A stretch of DNA of 64,000 nucleotides from Marinoscillum pacificum (GTDB lineage Bacteria > Bacteroidota > Bacteroidia > Cytophagales > Cyclobacteriaceae): NCBI RefSeq assembly GCF_024714495.1, contig NZ_JAMZMJ010000003.1:62001-126000 (forward strand). The letters are read 5' to 3'. Below the pieces are notes generated by a model. It saw nothing but the letters and a program-made list of their open reading frames with translations, made no database searches and had not been told where the DNA came from. A program made the position numbers and the translations under genes. Positions 36,338 through 43,834 of the stretch are shown here, in pieces (the first letter of the stretch is position 1; the number at the start of each line of letters is the position of its first letter).

Positions 36338-36994
36338 TTATTTCTTAACCAGGTCCGTGTGGAGACCACATTCCACTTTATTAAGGCCAAACCACCTGGC
36401 TTCACGTTCCTGCATTTCAGGATCAAGTTTTCGAGTACAAGGTTCACAGCCAATACTCATGTATCCTTTGGAATCCAATGGATGTCGAGGTAGGTTGTGC
36501 TCTTTGATGTATGCAAAAATGGTTTTCATGTTCCAGTCAAGCATTGGATGGAAACGGACTGTGTTGAAAGGTGCATCTTGCTCTACTTTCATTGCTTTTC
36601 TAATGGCACTTTGATCACCACGTACACCATTAATCCATACATCATGTGTTTTAAGCAATTCTTCTGTTGGAGCAGTTTTATTAATAAAGCAACAGTGATC
36701 TGGATCAGAGGTAAATAATAATCTGCCTTCCTCGTTACGTTGCATATATCTCGGCATGGAGGATTTTGTTTCTATCACGTTCAGTCCAAATTGTTCAGCT
36801 ACAAGATCTTTGAATGCAACTGTCTCAGGAAAATGATAACCCGTATTCAAAAAATAGACAGGTATGGAATTGTCTATACGGCTTATGATGTGAAGCATAA
36901 CCAAACTGTGTGTCTGAAAAGAACTTGTGGTAAAAAGTTTCTTTCCAGCAGCATGGTAGGCTTCGAGTTTTTCTTGTATTTGTGGAATTTCCAT
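36338..36994 (-). CDS. cysH: assimilatory (phospho)adenylyl-sulfate reductase
   Basis: Reduces activated sulfate to sulfite. 218 residues. The active-site ECGLH is near the C-terminus. Cys pairs CC (DHCCFIN) and CxxC (GCEPCTR) that bind a [4Fe-4S] cluster are both present, which points to the APS-using branch rather than the cluster-free PAPS reductase. The phosphate-binding segment near the N-terminus (TTSSFQTHSLVML) is typical. No other sulfate assimilation gene (cysD, cysN, cysI) is in the window, so the pathway lies elsewhere or the gene is solitary. Confidence 0.93.
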   Translation of the reverse strand: MEIPQIQEKLEAYHAAGKKLFTTSSFQTHSLVMLHIISRIDNSIPVYFLNTGYHFPETVAFKDLVAEQFGLNVIETKSSMPRYMQRNEEGRLLFTSDPDHCCFINKTAPTEELLKTHDVWINGVRGDQSAIRKAMKVEQDAPFNTVRFHPMLDWNMKTIFAYIKEHNLPRHPLDSKGYMSIGCEPCTRKLDPEMQEREARWFGLNKVECGLHTDLVKK

Positions 36995-37099
36995 TGCTCG
37001 AATTTAGTGTGCAAAACAACAATTAAGCCTTAATAATTCAAACAATGTGAGTTTTTTCTTACGAATCGAAAGGATGATTCTTGAAGTTGTGTTGGGATT

Positions 37100-37122
37100 G
37101 GCCGCAGCATGAAGCTGCGGCC
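37100..37122. repeat. 9-bp GC-rich hairpin between minus-strand genes
   Basis: Perfect arms GGCCGCAGC and GCTGCGGCC with a 5-nt loop, 9 nt after the 37132-37563 gene on the minus strand. No T-run follows. It is probably a transcript-end or stabilising hairpin. Confidence 0.55.
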
Positions 37123-37131
37123 TGGGTAGGT

Positions 37132-37563
37132 TTAAGCATATTTTGCTCTCTCAAGAAGATAGCCCAGACGGCTAAAGGAGTCTTCTTCGGACAGTCCATT
37201 TCTAATATTCATTTTTAGAAATGATACTAATTCTATGGCTTTCTCTCTTGAAAGATCCATTCCAATGATCAGTTTTGTTATCAATGTTTCACGCTTGTCT
37301 GATAGGGCTCCATTAAGCATGAATTTGTTGACGAGGTAAAAGACAACTGAGAATTTCTCTCTTGAGTCTTGGGGTAAACGTGTGCGGTATTTTTCTAAAT
37401 CTGATGCTGATTTCGAGTTTACTGCTGGAGTAAAGCTTACTTCTTTCATCAGAATTTGTAATTCTTCTGGATCAAATGTGCTCTGTGCTTCGGCGATCAG
37501 TGCGAGTTTGATGACATGATCTTTCTCCTTGCCTCCGGAGAAAATTGATTGCATCCATCCCAT
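37132..37563 (-). CDS. conserved hypothetical helical protein
   Basis: 143 residues, no signal or membrane segment. It looks wholly helical with amphipathic stretches (VIKLALIAEAQSTFD, LITKLIIGMDLSREKAIELVSFLK), somewhat like TerB-fold proteins, but I do not see the conserved metal-binding acidic residues needed to call that family. It may start at ATG 37563 or at Met4. It stands alone between cysH and the CrtI-like gene, with gaps near 140 bp on both sides. Confidence 0.6.
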   Translation of the reverse strand: MGWMQSIFSGGKEKDHVIKLALIAEAQSTFDPEELQILMKEVSFTPAVNSKSASDLEKYRTRLPQDSREKFSVVFYLVNKFMLNGALSDKRETLITKLIIGMDLSREKAIELVSFLKMNIRNGLSEEDSFSRLGYLLERAKYA

Positions 37564-37705
37564 AATCTTATCTAGTATTTTAGTGGTTTCGTCGATAAAT
37601 ATAGTTAATTCATCCTAACGAACAATAAAATAATGCAAATAAATATGTGAAAAGTATAATCTTTCTAACGACGGAATTGTTTAAGTATGTCTAGATAAAA
37701 TAGGA

Positions 37706-39142
37706 TTAAAGCCAGTCAGAGGTGAGTTTTTGTGCTGCGACGATGCCACTAAGCGTTGCACCTGGAATTCCCTGGCCAGGATATGCAGTGTCTCCACATT
37801 GATAAGCTTTATGATTGTCAAGGCGTGCTTCTACCATTTGCCACGGCTTAATAGATAAAAACTGAGGATAACCACCAACAAAGCCAAATGCTCTACCTGT
37901 CCATTTGCTCCATGATTTTGGTCCACTGCTGTGACTGAAAAGAATATTCCCTTCTTTTAAGAAATTGTGTTTGAGTAAGGTTTGAACAATAGCCTTCTCA
38001 ACTTTGGAAGAATCAATGATGGAATGTAGTGGGTCTTTAATATGAGTGCTAATACTTGCAACAGTAGCTCCATCTTTCGATCTAGATTGATCTTTCGGAT
38101 GACTCAGGCTTACAAAAATGCTGCTACTTCCAGTTTCCTCTAATGGAGAATCAAGATGAATCTGATGATGTAGGCTTTCATAATCCCTATGACTTTTGAA
38201 AGCTATACCCATTTGAAGCGCACTGTACAACTGATCTGATTTTAATTCCTTGTTTCTCGTTTCAGGTCGGATGATTTCTTGATCCAATGAGAGAAGGTTA
38301 TTCAAAGGAATCCCTGAAATCAAATAAGGAGCATTATAATCGTTAGTTTTGGTGTGTATGCGATACACGTCTTTTGAATGAGCAATAGACTGCACCTCTT
38401 CTCTATACATTATTTCACCTCCATTAGATTGAATGTACTCAATGATTGGAGTGACTAAATTAAGAAGTCCTCCATCTATGTAGTAATTGCTATAATTGGT
38501 GTAGCACAAGGCAGCCGCGCCGAATAGATGATTGACTTCATTTGCTTGATTCTGAGCTGTTATGAGTAATTGTTCATCTACGAACTTTCTAAATGCTGAA
38601 CTGTCCAGTTGATGTTTTTCTAGAATTCTTGCAGTAGACTTTAAGGCATATTGAGCTTTAATAACATCAAGTGGGTTTGCTTTCTTTACTAGGCTAACCC
38701 AATCGACAAGCTTATTGGGAGGGAAGTGCAAATACTTGGTTGAGGACTTCCATACAAACTGACTAATAGCATATGCTTGATCCCAGAAGTGATCTTGATT
38801 GCCACCAAAATGTTTCGAGGCTTCAACTTTCCATTTAGATAAATCCTGATATCGATTAATGATTTTGCCATCTAGGTGAACTTGCATTGGAAGCTCCAGT
38901 TTTCGAGCATTTAATTCAATGCCCGTTTGATCAAGAAGAAACCTTAAAGGCATGTGCTTATCAAGTCCAACCAAAGTTGTTGCTCCACTTTCAAAAACAT
39001 ATCCTTTTCTCCAATAGGAGGAAGTACAGCCTCCTGGTTGCCAGTTTTGTTCTATTATTAATGGTTTTAATCCTTTGGTACACAACATTGCTGCTGCGCT
39101 CAAGGCTCCCATTCCGCTCCCGATGACGATTACGTCTTTCAT
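37706..39142 (-). CDS. phytoene desaturase / carotenoid isomerase-like FAD oxidoreductase
   Basis: About 478 residues from ATG 39142 (the frame is open to 39175 but only this ATG places the FAD motif at the start). The dinucleotide-binding motif VIGSGMGALSAAAML and LIIEQNWQPGGCTSSYWRKG match the CrtI/CrtISO group, and the C-terminal YQCGDTAYPGQGIPGATLSG is the second FAD-binding signature. Substrate not known: desaturation or isomerisation of a carotenoid or retinol-like molecule would fit. No crtB, crtY or crtZ gene is nearby. Confidence 0.85.
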   Translation of the reverse strand: MKDVIVIGSGMGALSAAAMLCTKGLKPLIIEQNWQPGGCTSSYWRKGYVFESGATTLVGLDKHMPLRFLLDQTGIELNARKLELPMQVHLDGKIINRYQDLSKWKVEASKHFGGNQDHFWDQAYAISQFVWKSSTKYLHFPPNKLVDWVSLVKKANPLDVIKAQYALKSTARILEKHQLDSSAFRKFVDEQLLITAQNQANEVNHLFGAAALCYTNYSNYYIDGGLLNLVTPIIEYIQSNGGEIMYREEVQSIAHSKDVYRIHTKTNDYNAPYLISGIPLNNLLSLDQEIIRPETRNKELKSDQLYSALQMGIAFKSHRDYESLHHQIHLDSPLEETGSSSIFVSLSHPKDQSRSKDGATVASISTHIKDPLHSIIDSSKVEKAIVQTLLKHNFLKEGNILFSHSSGPKSWSKWTGRAFGFVGGYPQFLSIKPWQMVEARLDNHKAYQCGDTAYPGQGIPGATLSGIVAAQKLTSDWL

Positions 39143-39246
39143 TATGTTTAAATAAATAATAAAAAAGTTAAACAAAAAGATTTTGCATTATGTTTGAGAG
39201 GAAATTTGTGGAAAGAATGTTACTATTTTGCTGAAAGCAGGAATTG

Positions 39247-39654
39247 ATGAAGATAGCAGTATACCGAAAGGAACATTTTAATGCAGCCCATCGTCTTAAT
39301 AATCCTAAGTGGAGTGAAGAGAAGAACGATGAAGTATTTGGGAAATGCAATAACCCCAACTGGCACGGACATAATTATGAATTGGTGGTGAAGTTGATTG
39401 GAGAGCCAGATCCTGATACAGGATATGTGTATGATATGAAAGAGCTAAGTGATCTGATTAAAAAGCATGTATTGGTTCGGTTTGACCACAAAAATTTAAA
39501 TCTTGACACAGAAGAGTTTAGAGAGCTCAATCCAACCGCTGAGAATATTGCAGTAGTGATCTACAATATTTTGAGGCCTAAGATCGATGAGCGATTAGAT
39601 ATGAAAGTTACCTTGTACGAAACAGAAAGAAACTATGTTGAATACCCCGCATAA
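39247..39654 (+). CDS. 6-pyruvoyl-tetrahydropterin synthase
   Basis: 135 residues. Zinc ligands are H15, H40 and H42; catalytic C34 lies in GKCNNPNWHGH. The Cys-x5-HGH spacing matches animal-type PTPS of tetrahydrobiopterin synthesis and not QueD, which has Cys-x3-HGH. D80-H81 in RFDHKNL and E125 in YETERNYV complete the active site. One nt separates it from folE, whose product makes its substrate 7,8-dihydroneopterin triphosphate. It is divergent from the CrtI-like gene across about 100 bp. PTPS rather than queuosine synthesis is supported by motif spacing; cofactor use is inference. Confidence 0.88.
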   Translation: MKIAVYRKEHFNAAHRLNNPKWSEEKNDEVFGKCNNPNWHGHNYELVVKLIGEPDPDTGYVYDMKELSDLIKKHVLVRFDHKNLNLDTEEFRELNPTAENIAVVIYNILRPKIDERLDMKVTLYETERNYVEYPA

Positions 39655-39655
39655 T

Positions 39656-40312
39656 ATGGAAGATGAATTAGAAGAGGATCATGTAGGGTCTTCAGATGAC
39701 ACCCCATTGCGTCCAGACGCATTTGAGAAAGATGATGAGCTAAAGATTGAATTAATCTCTAAGCACTTCAAAGAAATAATGGAAATTCTTGGACTCGATT
39801 TGACGGATGATAGCTTACAAGGCACTCCTCGTAGAGTAGCTAAGATGTACGTTCAGGAAGTTTTTAGTGGGCTAAACCCCAATAATAAACCGAAGGCCAA
39901 GCTATTTGAGAATAAGTTTAAGTATGATCAAATGTTGGTAGAGAAGGATATCACTTTCTATTCTCATTGTGAACATCACTTTGTGCCAATCTACGGAAAA
40001 GCGCATGTAGCTTACTTCAGTAGTGGAAAAGTAATTGGATTGTCCAAAATCAATCGCATTGTTCAATACTATGCAAAGCGACCTCAAGTTCAGGAGCGTT
40101 TGACCATGCAGATCGCTAATGAGTTGAAAGATGTGTTGCATACAGAAGATGTAGCAGTTGTTCTAGATGCTACTCATATGTGTGTGTCTTCTAGAGGAGT
40201 AAATGATACCAACAGTATGACAGGAACTGCATTCTTCGATGGTAAATTCAACGATCAGAATGTAAAGACTGAGTTTTTGAACTATATCAATACCAAATCT
40301 GACTTAAGATAA
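39656..40312 (+). CDS. folE: GTP cyclohydrolase I
   Basis: Converts GTP to 7,8-dihydroneopterin triphosphate, the entry to folate and biopterin synthesis. 218 residues from ATG 39656; an ATG at 39635 inside the previous gene would add seven. Zinc ligands are in FYSHCEHHFVP (Cys and His) and ATHMCVSSRG (Cys). The RPQVQERLTMQIA and DVAVVLDA stretches are typical of type IA enzymes. It sits between PTPS and an SDR gene with gaps of 1 and 2 nt. The acidic N-terminal 35 residues look disordered. Confidence 0.96.
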   Translation: MEDELEEDHVGSSDDTPLRPDAFEKDDELKIELISKHFKEIMEILGLDLTDDSLQGTPRRVAKMYVQEVFSGLNPNNKPKAKLFENKFKYDQMLVEKDITFYSHCEHHFVPIYGKAHVAYFSSGKVIGLSKINRIVQYYAKRPQVQERLTMQIANELKDVLHTEDVAVVLDATHMCVSSRGVNDTNSMTGTAFFDGKFNDQNVKTEFLNYINTKSDLR

Positions 40313-40314
40313 TC

Positions 40315-41016
40315 ATGGATTTTGCTGGAAAACACATTGTGGTTGTCGGCGGAACAAGTGGAATAGGTGAAGCCGTAGTTTCAAAATTATTAGCTGCAGG
40401 AGCGGAAGTAACGAATATTGCGAGACGCGAGCATAGCGAAGTGTCCAATATTTCACTTGATGTTACTTCTGATTTTGATGCAATTGAAGGATTACCTGAA
40501 CAGATAGATGGCTTAGTTTACTGTCCTGGTAATATCAATTTGAAACCTTTTCAAAGTTTAAAACCAGAGCAGTATTTAGAGGACTTTAATCTCAATGTAT
40601 TAGGCGGAATTAAAGTCCTCAAAGCTTGTTTAAAGAGTTTAAGAAAGTCAGAAACTTCTTCCATAGTCTTTTTTAGTACTGTGGCTGTTCATCAGGGGAT
40701 GAATTACCATACTAGTGTGGCAGCTTCCAAAGGAGCATTGGAAGGGGTTGTTAAATCCCTGGCAGCAGAATTTGCGAGGCAAAAAATTAGGGTTAATGCC
40801 ATTGCTCCTAGTCTAACAGATACACCATTGGCTTCAGCATTGCTTGCTACAGAAGAAAAAAGAAAAGCATCAGAGGAAAGACACCCACTAAAGAAAGTTG
40901 GCTCTGCTGATGAGATTGCAGAAGGAGTATTGTATTTACTATCTGATGCTACCAAATGGATGACCGGCCAAATACTTCACCTGGATGGAGGTATGTCCTC
41001 GGTTAGGCCACTTTAA
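40315..41016 (+). CDS. SDR-family protein with degenerate catalytic tyrosine
   Basis: 233 residues with a classical short-chain dehydrogenase layout: nucleotide-binding GGTSGIGEA near the N-terminus, YCPGN in place of the NNAG motif, FFSTVAV as the Ser region and a C-terminal LHLDGG. In the YxxxK motif the Lys is present (VAASKGALEG) but the Tyr position is Val, with a Tyr-His pair 3-4 residues earlier in MNYHTSVAASK. It follows folE by 2 nt, so a sepiapterin-reductase-like role in pterin synthesis is possible; a non-catalytic or altered role is equally possible. A hairpin-dense spacer follows. Confidence 0.85.
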   Translation: MDFAGKHIVVVGGTSGIGEAVVSKLLAAGAEVTNIARREHSEVSNISLDVTSDFDAIEGLPEQIDGLVYCPGNINLKPFQSLKPEQYLEDFNLNVLGGIKVLKACLKSLRKSETSSIVFFSTVAVHQGMNYHTSVAASKGALEGVVKSLAAEFARQKIRVNAIAPSLTDTPLASALLATEEKRKASEERHPLKKVGSADEIAEGVLYLLSDATKWMTGQILHLDGGMSSVRPL

Positions 41017-41179
41017 CCCAAATTATGTTTTAATGCATAATTTGCCCGAAGGGCTGACGAAAGCTTTGCTTTGTCAGGGTTACCATGACAAATAATTCTT
41101 GAATAAAGAATTATTTCGTCAATATTCAATAGAATATTTTAGATGACCCCTTCCAATATTCTATTGAATAATCTGGGTT
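41015..41179. repeat. hairpin-dense intergenic element bounded by an imperfect inverted repeat
   Basis: Outer arms AACCCAAATTAT (41015) and ATAATCTGGGTT (ending 41179) match at 11 of 12 bases. Between them are five further hairpins: AAATTATG/CATAATTT (41020-41043), GCCC/GGGC with GAA loop (41044-41054), CTGACGAAAGC/GCTTTGTCAG (41054-41077), TGACAAATAATTCTT/AAGAATTATTTCGTCA (41086-41121) and a perfect 16-bp pair (41123-41138 with 41155-41170). No ORF. It could be a MITE- or REP-like element, a structured RNA or a complex 3' end. Confidence 0.6.
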
Positions 41180-41243
41180 TAATAAAAAAGTCAAAACATT
41201 TTCCTACAACAGATTATATAGTATCTGAATTTAAACTATTGTT

Positions 41244-41507
41244 ATGGGGCGACCACCAGAAGCATTCATGATATTTAGGGAAGAGTTGCGGAAAGCTCAA
41301 TTGGAGAATGACCGTCTCAAGCAGGAATATGAACAGAAAGTCGAACATATTACGAAAGAGATGGGTATACTTAAGGAGCAACTTTCAGCTCAAGAAAACA
41401 TGATGAAGTCTGCTTTTGAATATGTGACGAAACTTGAAGGAGAATTAGAGGACTTCAAGAAGAAGGTAGATGGAGACAATGAAAAAAATAGCTTTGGATA
41501 TCATTAA
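41244..41507 (+). CDS. small coiled-coil protein, unknown function
   Basis: 87 residues. After a short MGRPPEAFMIFREEL start, most of the protein (about 12-75) is a charged heptad-like helix rich in Glu, Lys, Leu and Gln, a clear coiled coil; no signal or membrane part. It begins a row of four plus-strand genes, 12 nt before the next. It could be an assembly or scaffold partner for the following small protein. No known family. Confidence 0.65.
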   Translation: MGRPPEAFMIFREELRKAQLENDRLKQEYEQKVEHITKEMGILKEQLSAQENMMKSAFEYVTKLEGELEDFKKKVDGDNEKNSFGYH

Positions 41508-41519
41508 CCGTATATTTCT

Positions 41520-41966
41520 ATGAATGATGTAACAGAAAAGAGTCTCAGTGATTTGGGATTTAAATTAGAATTCTCCAACGCATATACTGAGGTTTACATC
41601 AATAGCAAACAGGGCATAATTAGTTGTGTGATCACTGTCGATTATGTTCCTATTCGATTCTTTATCGAGACCTTCAATCAAATCAGTAATGTTGCTAGAT
41701 CTTCTAAGTATAGAAAATTCATATTCGATAAAAGAAATCTAAGGACATTTCATCAACCTTCTATGGAATGGTATTTTCTTGAGTGGAAGACAGAAATGGT
41801 CGAATATGGATTAACTCAGCATAGAAAGTTACTTCCTGATCTTCAGTGGTTTGTAAAAGCGGTTGAGCTTGCAAGAAGACCATTGCTTGAAAAAATGCCA
41901 GAGTCATTAAGTCAACAACTTGATATCAGGTATTGTGATACTTTAGAGCAAGCTGTAGCTGAATGA
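41520..41966 (+). CDS. small soluble protein, unknown (STAS/SpoIIAA-like fold possible)
   Basis: 148 residues without signal or membrane segment. The alternation of strands and helices (EVYINSKQGIISCVITVDYV, FIETFNQISNVARS, KYRKFIFDKRNL) is somewhat like SpoIIAA/STAS-like small proteins of this phylum, but I cannot see a diagnostic motif and do not assign the family. The stop overlaps the start of the flavin reductase gene by 4 nt. It is probably in one operon with its neighbours. Confidence 0.6.
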   Translation: MNDVTEKSLSDLGFKLEFSNAYTEVYINSKQGIISCVITVDYVPIRFFIETFNQISNVARSSKYRKFIFDKRNLRTFHQPSMEWYFLEWKTEMVEYGLTQHRKLLPDLQWFVKAVELARRPLLEKMPESLSQQLDIRYCDTLEQAVAE

Positions 41967-42586
41967 TTCTTCAGTCAGAAGATATCAATAGATTAGAAAC
42001 GCGCTATCGTGGAAATTTAATCAATAGCATCACGGGGTTTAAGAGTGTTTCTCTTGTTGGGTCGATCAATGAAGATGGGCTGACAAACCTTGCTCCAATA
42101 AGCCAAATCATACATGTTGGTGCTAATCCACCGTTACTAGGATTATTATTCAGGCCAGATGTTGTTCCAAGACATACACTGGAAAATATATATAAGACCG
42201 GGATCTTCACAGTTAATCATATTCATGAATCGTTTCTAGAGAAAGCTCATCATACCGCTGCAAGGTGGGATGGAAGCGAGTTTGAAAATTGTGGACTCAC
42301 TGAGAGCTTTGTTAATGGAGTTGAAGCTCCATTTGTTAAAGAATCTCACTTAAAGATAGCGTGTGAATTAAAAGAGAAATTTGATATTCAGAGCAATAAT
42401 ACCCATTTCATAATAGGACAAATTGTTTACATTGACTTGCCTGAGGGTGTTGTTGCTGCGGATGGGTATGTGGACATTGAATCGGCCGGAACGATCACTT
42501 GCTCTGGTTTAGATAGTTACCACAAAACCACTCGAATCGCTAGATATTCCTATCCAAAACCTGATCACAAGCCTAAACAAATATGA
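41963..42586 (+). CDS. flavin reductase family protein
   Basis: 207 residues with the FMN-binding split barrel. N-terminal LINSITGFKSVSLVGSIN and NLAPISQIIHVGANPPLLG match flavin reductase-like domains, followed by TGIFTVNHI. It is shorter than the 30672-31571 relative and lacks its C-terminal extension. Its stop overlaps the exonuclease ATG (ATGA), so it is translationally coupled to a DNA repair nuclease, an odd pairing whose meaning is unknown. Electron donor and substrate unknown. Confidence 0.85.
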   Translation: MILQSEDINRLETRYRGNLINSITGFKSVSLVGSINEDGLTNLAPISQIIHVGANPPLLGLLFRPDVVPRHTLENIYKTGIFTVNHIHESFLEKAHHTAARWDGSEFENCGLTESFVNGVEAPFVKESHLKIACELKEKFDIQSNNTHFIIGQIVYIDLPEGVVAADGYVDIESAGTITCSGLDSYHKTTRIARYSYPKPDHKPKQI

Positions 42587-43572
42587 ATGGGCTGCTCTCA
42601 TATACAGAGTCAGGAATTTATTGTGAGCAGGGAGATTTTTTCATTGATCCATGGAAACCAGTTGCAAAAGCTATAATTACCCATGCACATTCAGACCATG
42701 CCAGACCTGGTAACCAATGGTATTTGGCGCAGCGTTTGAATAAGGAAATTCTCAAACTTCGTTTAGGTGCTGATATCAATCTTGAGTTAATGGATTATGG
42801 AGATCACCGTGTGATAAATGGTGTGAAGGTATCCTTTCATCCGGCAGGTCATATTTGGGGCTCCTCTCAGGTTCGAGTAGAGTATAAAGGTGAAGTTTGG
42901 GTTGTTTCAGGAGATTACAAATTGGGTGATGATGGATTTAGTGGAGAGTTTGAGCCAGTACCATGTCATACATTTATTACAGAAACTACTTTTGGTTTGC
43001 CTGTTTTTAAATGGAAGCCTCAAACTGAAGTAATTGGTCAAATCAATAACTGGTGGCAGCAGAATGCCAACGATGGAAAAACAAGTATTTTATGTGCGTA
43101 TGCCTTAGGAAAAGCACAAAGACTACTTGTTAATGTAGATAACTCAATAGGTGAAATATATGTTCAGGGTGCGGTGGCTAATGTCAATGAAGCGCTAGAG
43201 CGAGATGGAGCTAAGCTTCCTAAATATACTTATGCATCTCCTGATGTTGATAAAAGCCTCTACAAGGGTAGTTTGGTAATTACGCCATCATCATCAATAG
43301 GGACTTCCTGGATGCGGAAATTCCAACCCTACGAAGTAGCAACAGTGTCAGGTTGGATGCAGATACGTGGCATAAAGCGTAGAAGAAACTCAGGTCATGG
43401 ATTCGTCATGTCCGATCATGCAGACTGGGATGAACTGAATCAGGCCATTGCGGCTACACGTGCTGAACGAGTTTATGTAACGCATGGATATACCGATGTT
43501 TTTCAAAGATGGCTTGAGCAACAAGGGATCGAAGCAGGTATTGTGGAAACCTCTTTTGAAGCTGAAGAATGA
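42583..43572 (+). CDS. ligase-associated DNA exonuclease (MBL/beta-CASP-like)
   Basis: 329 residues, metallo-beta-lactamase fold. The metal motif is HAHSDHARPG (H34, H36, D38, H39); a second ligand region is FHPAGHIWGSSQV, with further metal or active-site residues in SDHADW and VYVTHG. It matches the exonuclease partner of the ligase-associated repair set found in many bacteria, where it is expected to process 3' or 5' DNA ends before sealing. Its partners (ligase, helicase, PdeM) lie 5.9-11.5 kb downstream. It is last in a four-gene operon that begins at 41244. Confidence 0.9.
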   Translation: MNGLLSYTESGIYCEQGDFFIDPWKPVAKAIITHAHSDHARPGNQWYLAQRLNKEILKLRLGADINLELMDYGDHRVINGVKVSFHPAGHIWGSSQVRVEYKGEVWVVSGDYKLGDDGFSGEFEPVPCHTFITETTFGLPVFKWKPQTEVIGQINNWWQQNANDGKTSILCAYALGKAQRLLVNVDNSIGEIYVQGAVANVNEALERDGAKLPKYTYASPDVDKSLYKGSLVITPSSSIGTSWMRKFQPYEVATVSGWMQIRGIKRRRNSGHGFVMSDHADWDELNQAIAATRAERVYVTHGYTDVFQRWLEQQGIEAGIVETSFEAEE

Positions 43573-43834
43573 GTGGCATATGCCAGCTTTTGCAGTGATT
43601 TTAATCATTACCCAACTATCTTTCCATAAGCCTCTTTGCGAATAATAGATGCACTCTTTTAAAAGTGAATTAATAATTCCAACAAACGGCCTAAGATTTT
43701 TCAAATAGATCAAAGAGTGGTGGTTTATTTTGAGAAAAGTGAAATTGACCCTTTTATCACTTATCAATTGTATGATTTTCATAATTCAGTAAGCCTGTTA
43801 TATTTGCTCATCTTTTGAAAAACCTAATAAAAAT

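Noticed and set aside
36304-36453. 50-residue N-terminal extension of the epimerase
   Set aside because: It would overlap cysH, and the Rossmann motif belongs at the N-terminus, as with ATG 36303.
39247-39654. QueD (queuosine synthesis) as identity of the PTPS-like gene
   Set aside because: The Cys-x5-HGH spacing and close likeness to animal PTPS, plus folE next door, favour 6-pyruvoyl-tetrahydropterin synthase.
41520-41966. STAS/SpoIIAA anti-anti-sigma protein
   Set aside because: The fold pattern is suggestive, but no conserved phospho-Ser motif or diagnostic segment is visible, so the gene is left as unknown.
43390-43782. 130-codon minus-strand open frame over the exonuclease end and the gap before hppA
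   Set aside because: Most of it lies antisense to the well-supported exonuclease; the remainder has no signal, motif or start context.
43573-43834. Possible structured element upstream of hppA
   Set aside because: No convincing hairpin, repeat or promoter was found in this 262-bp gap; it is AT-rich only.
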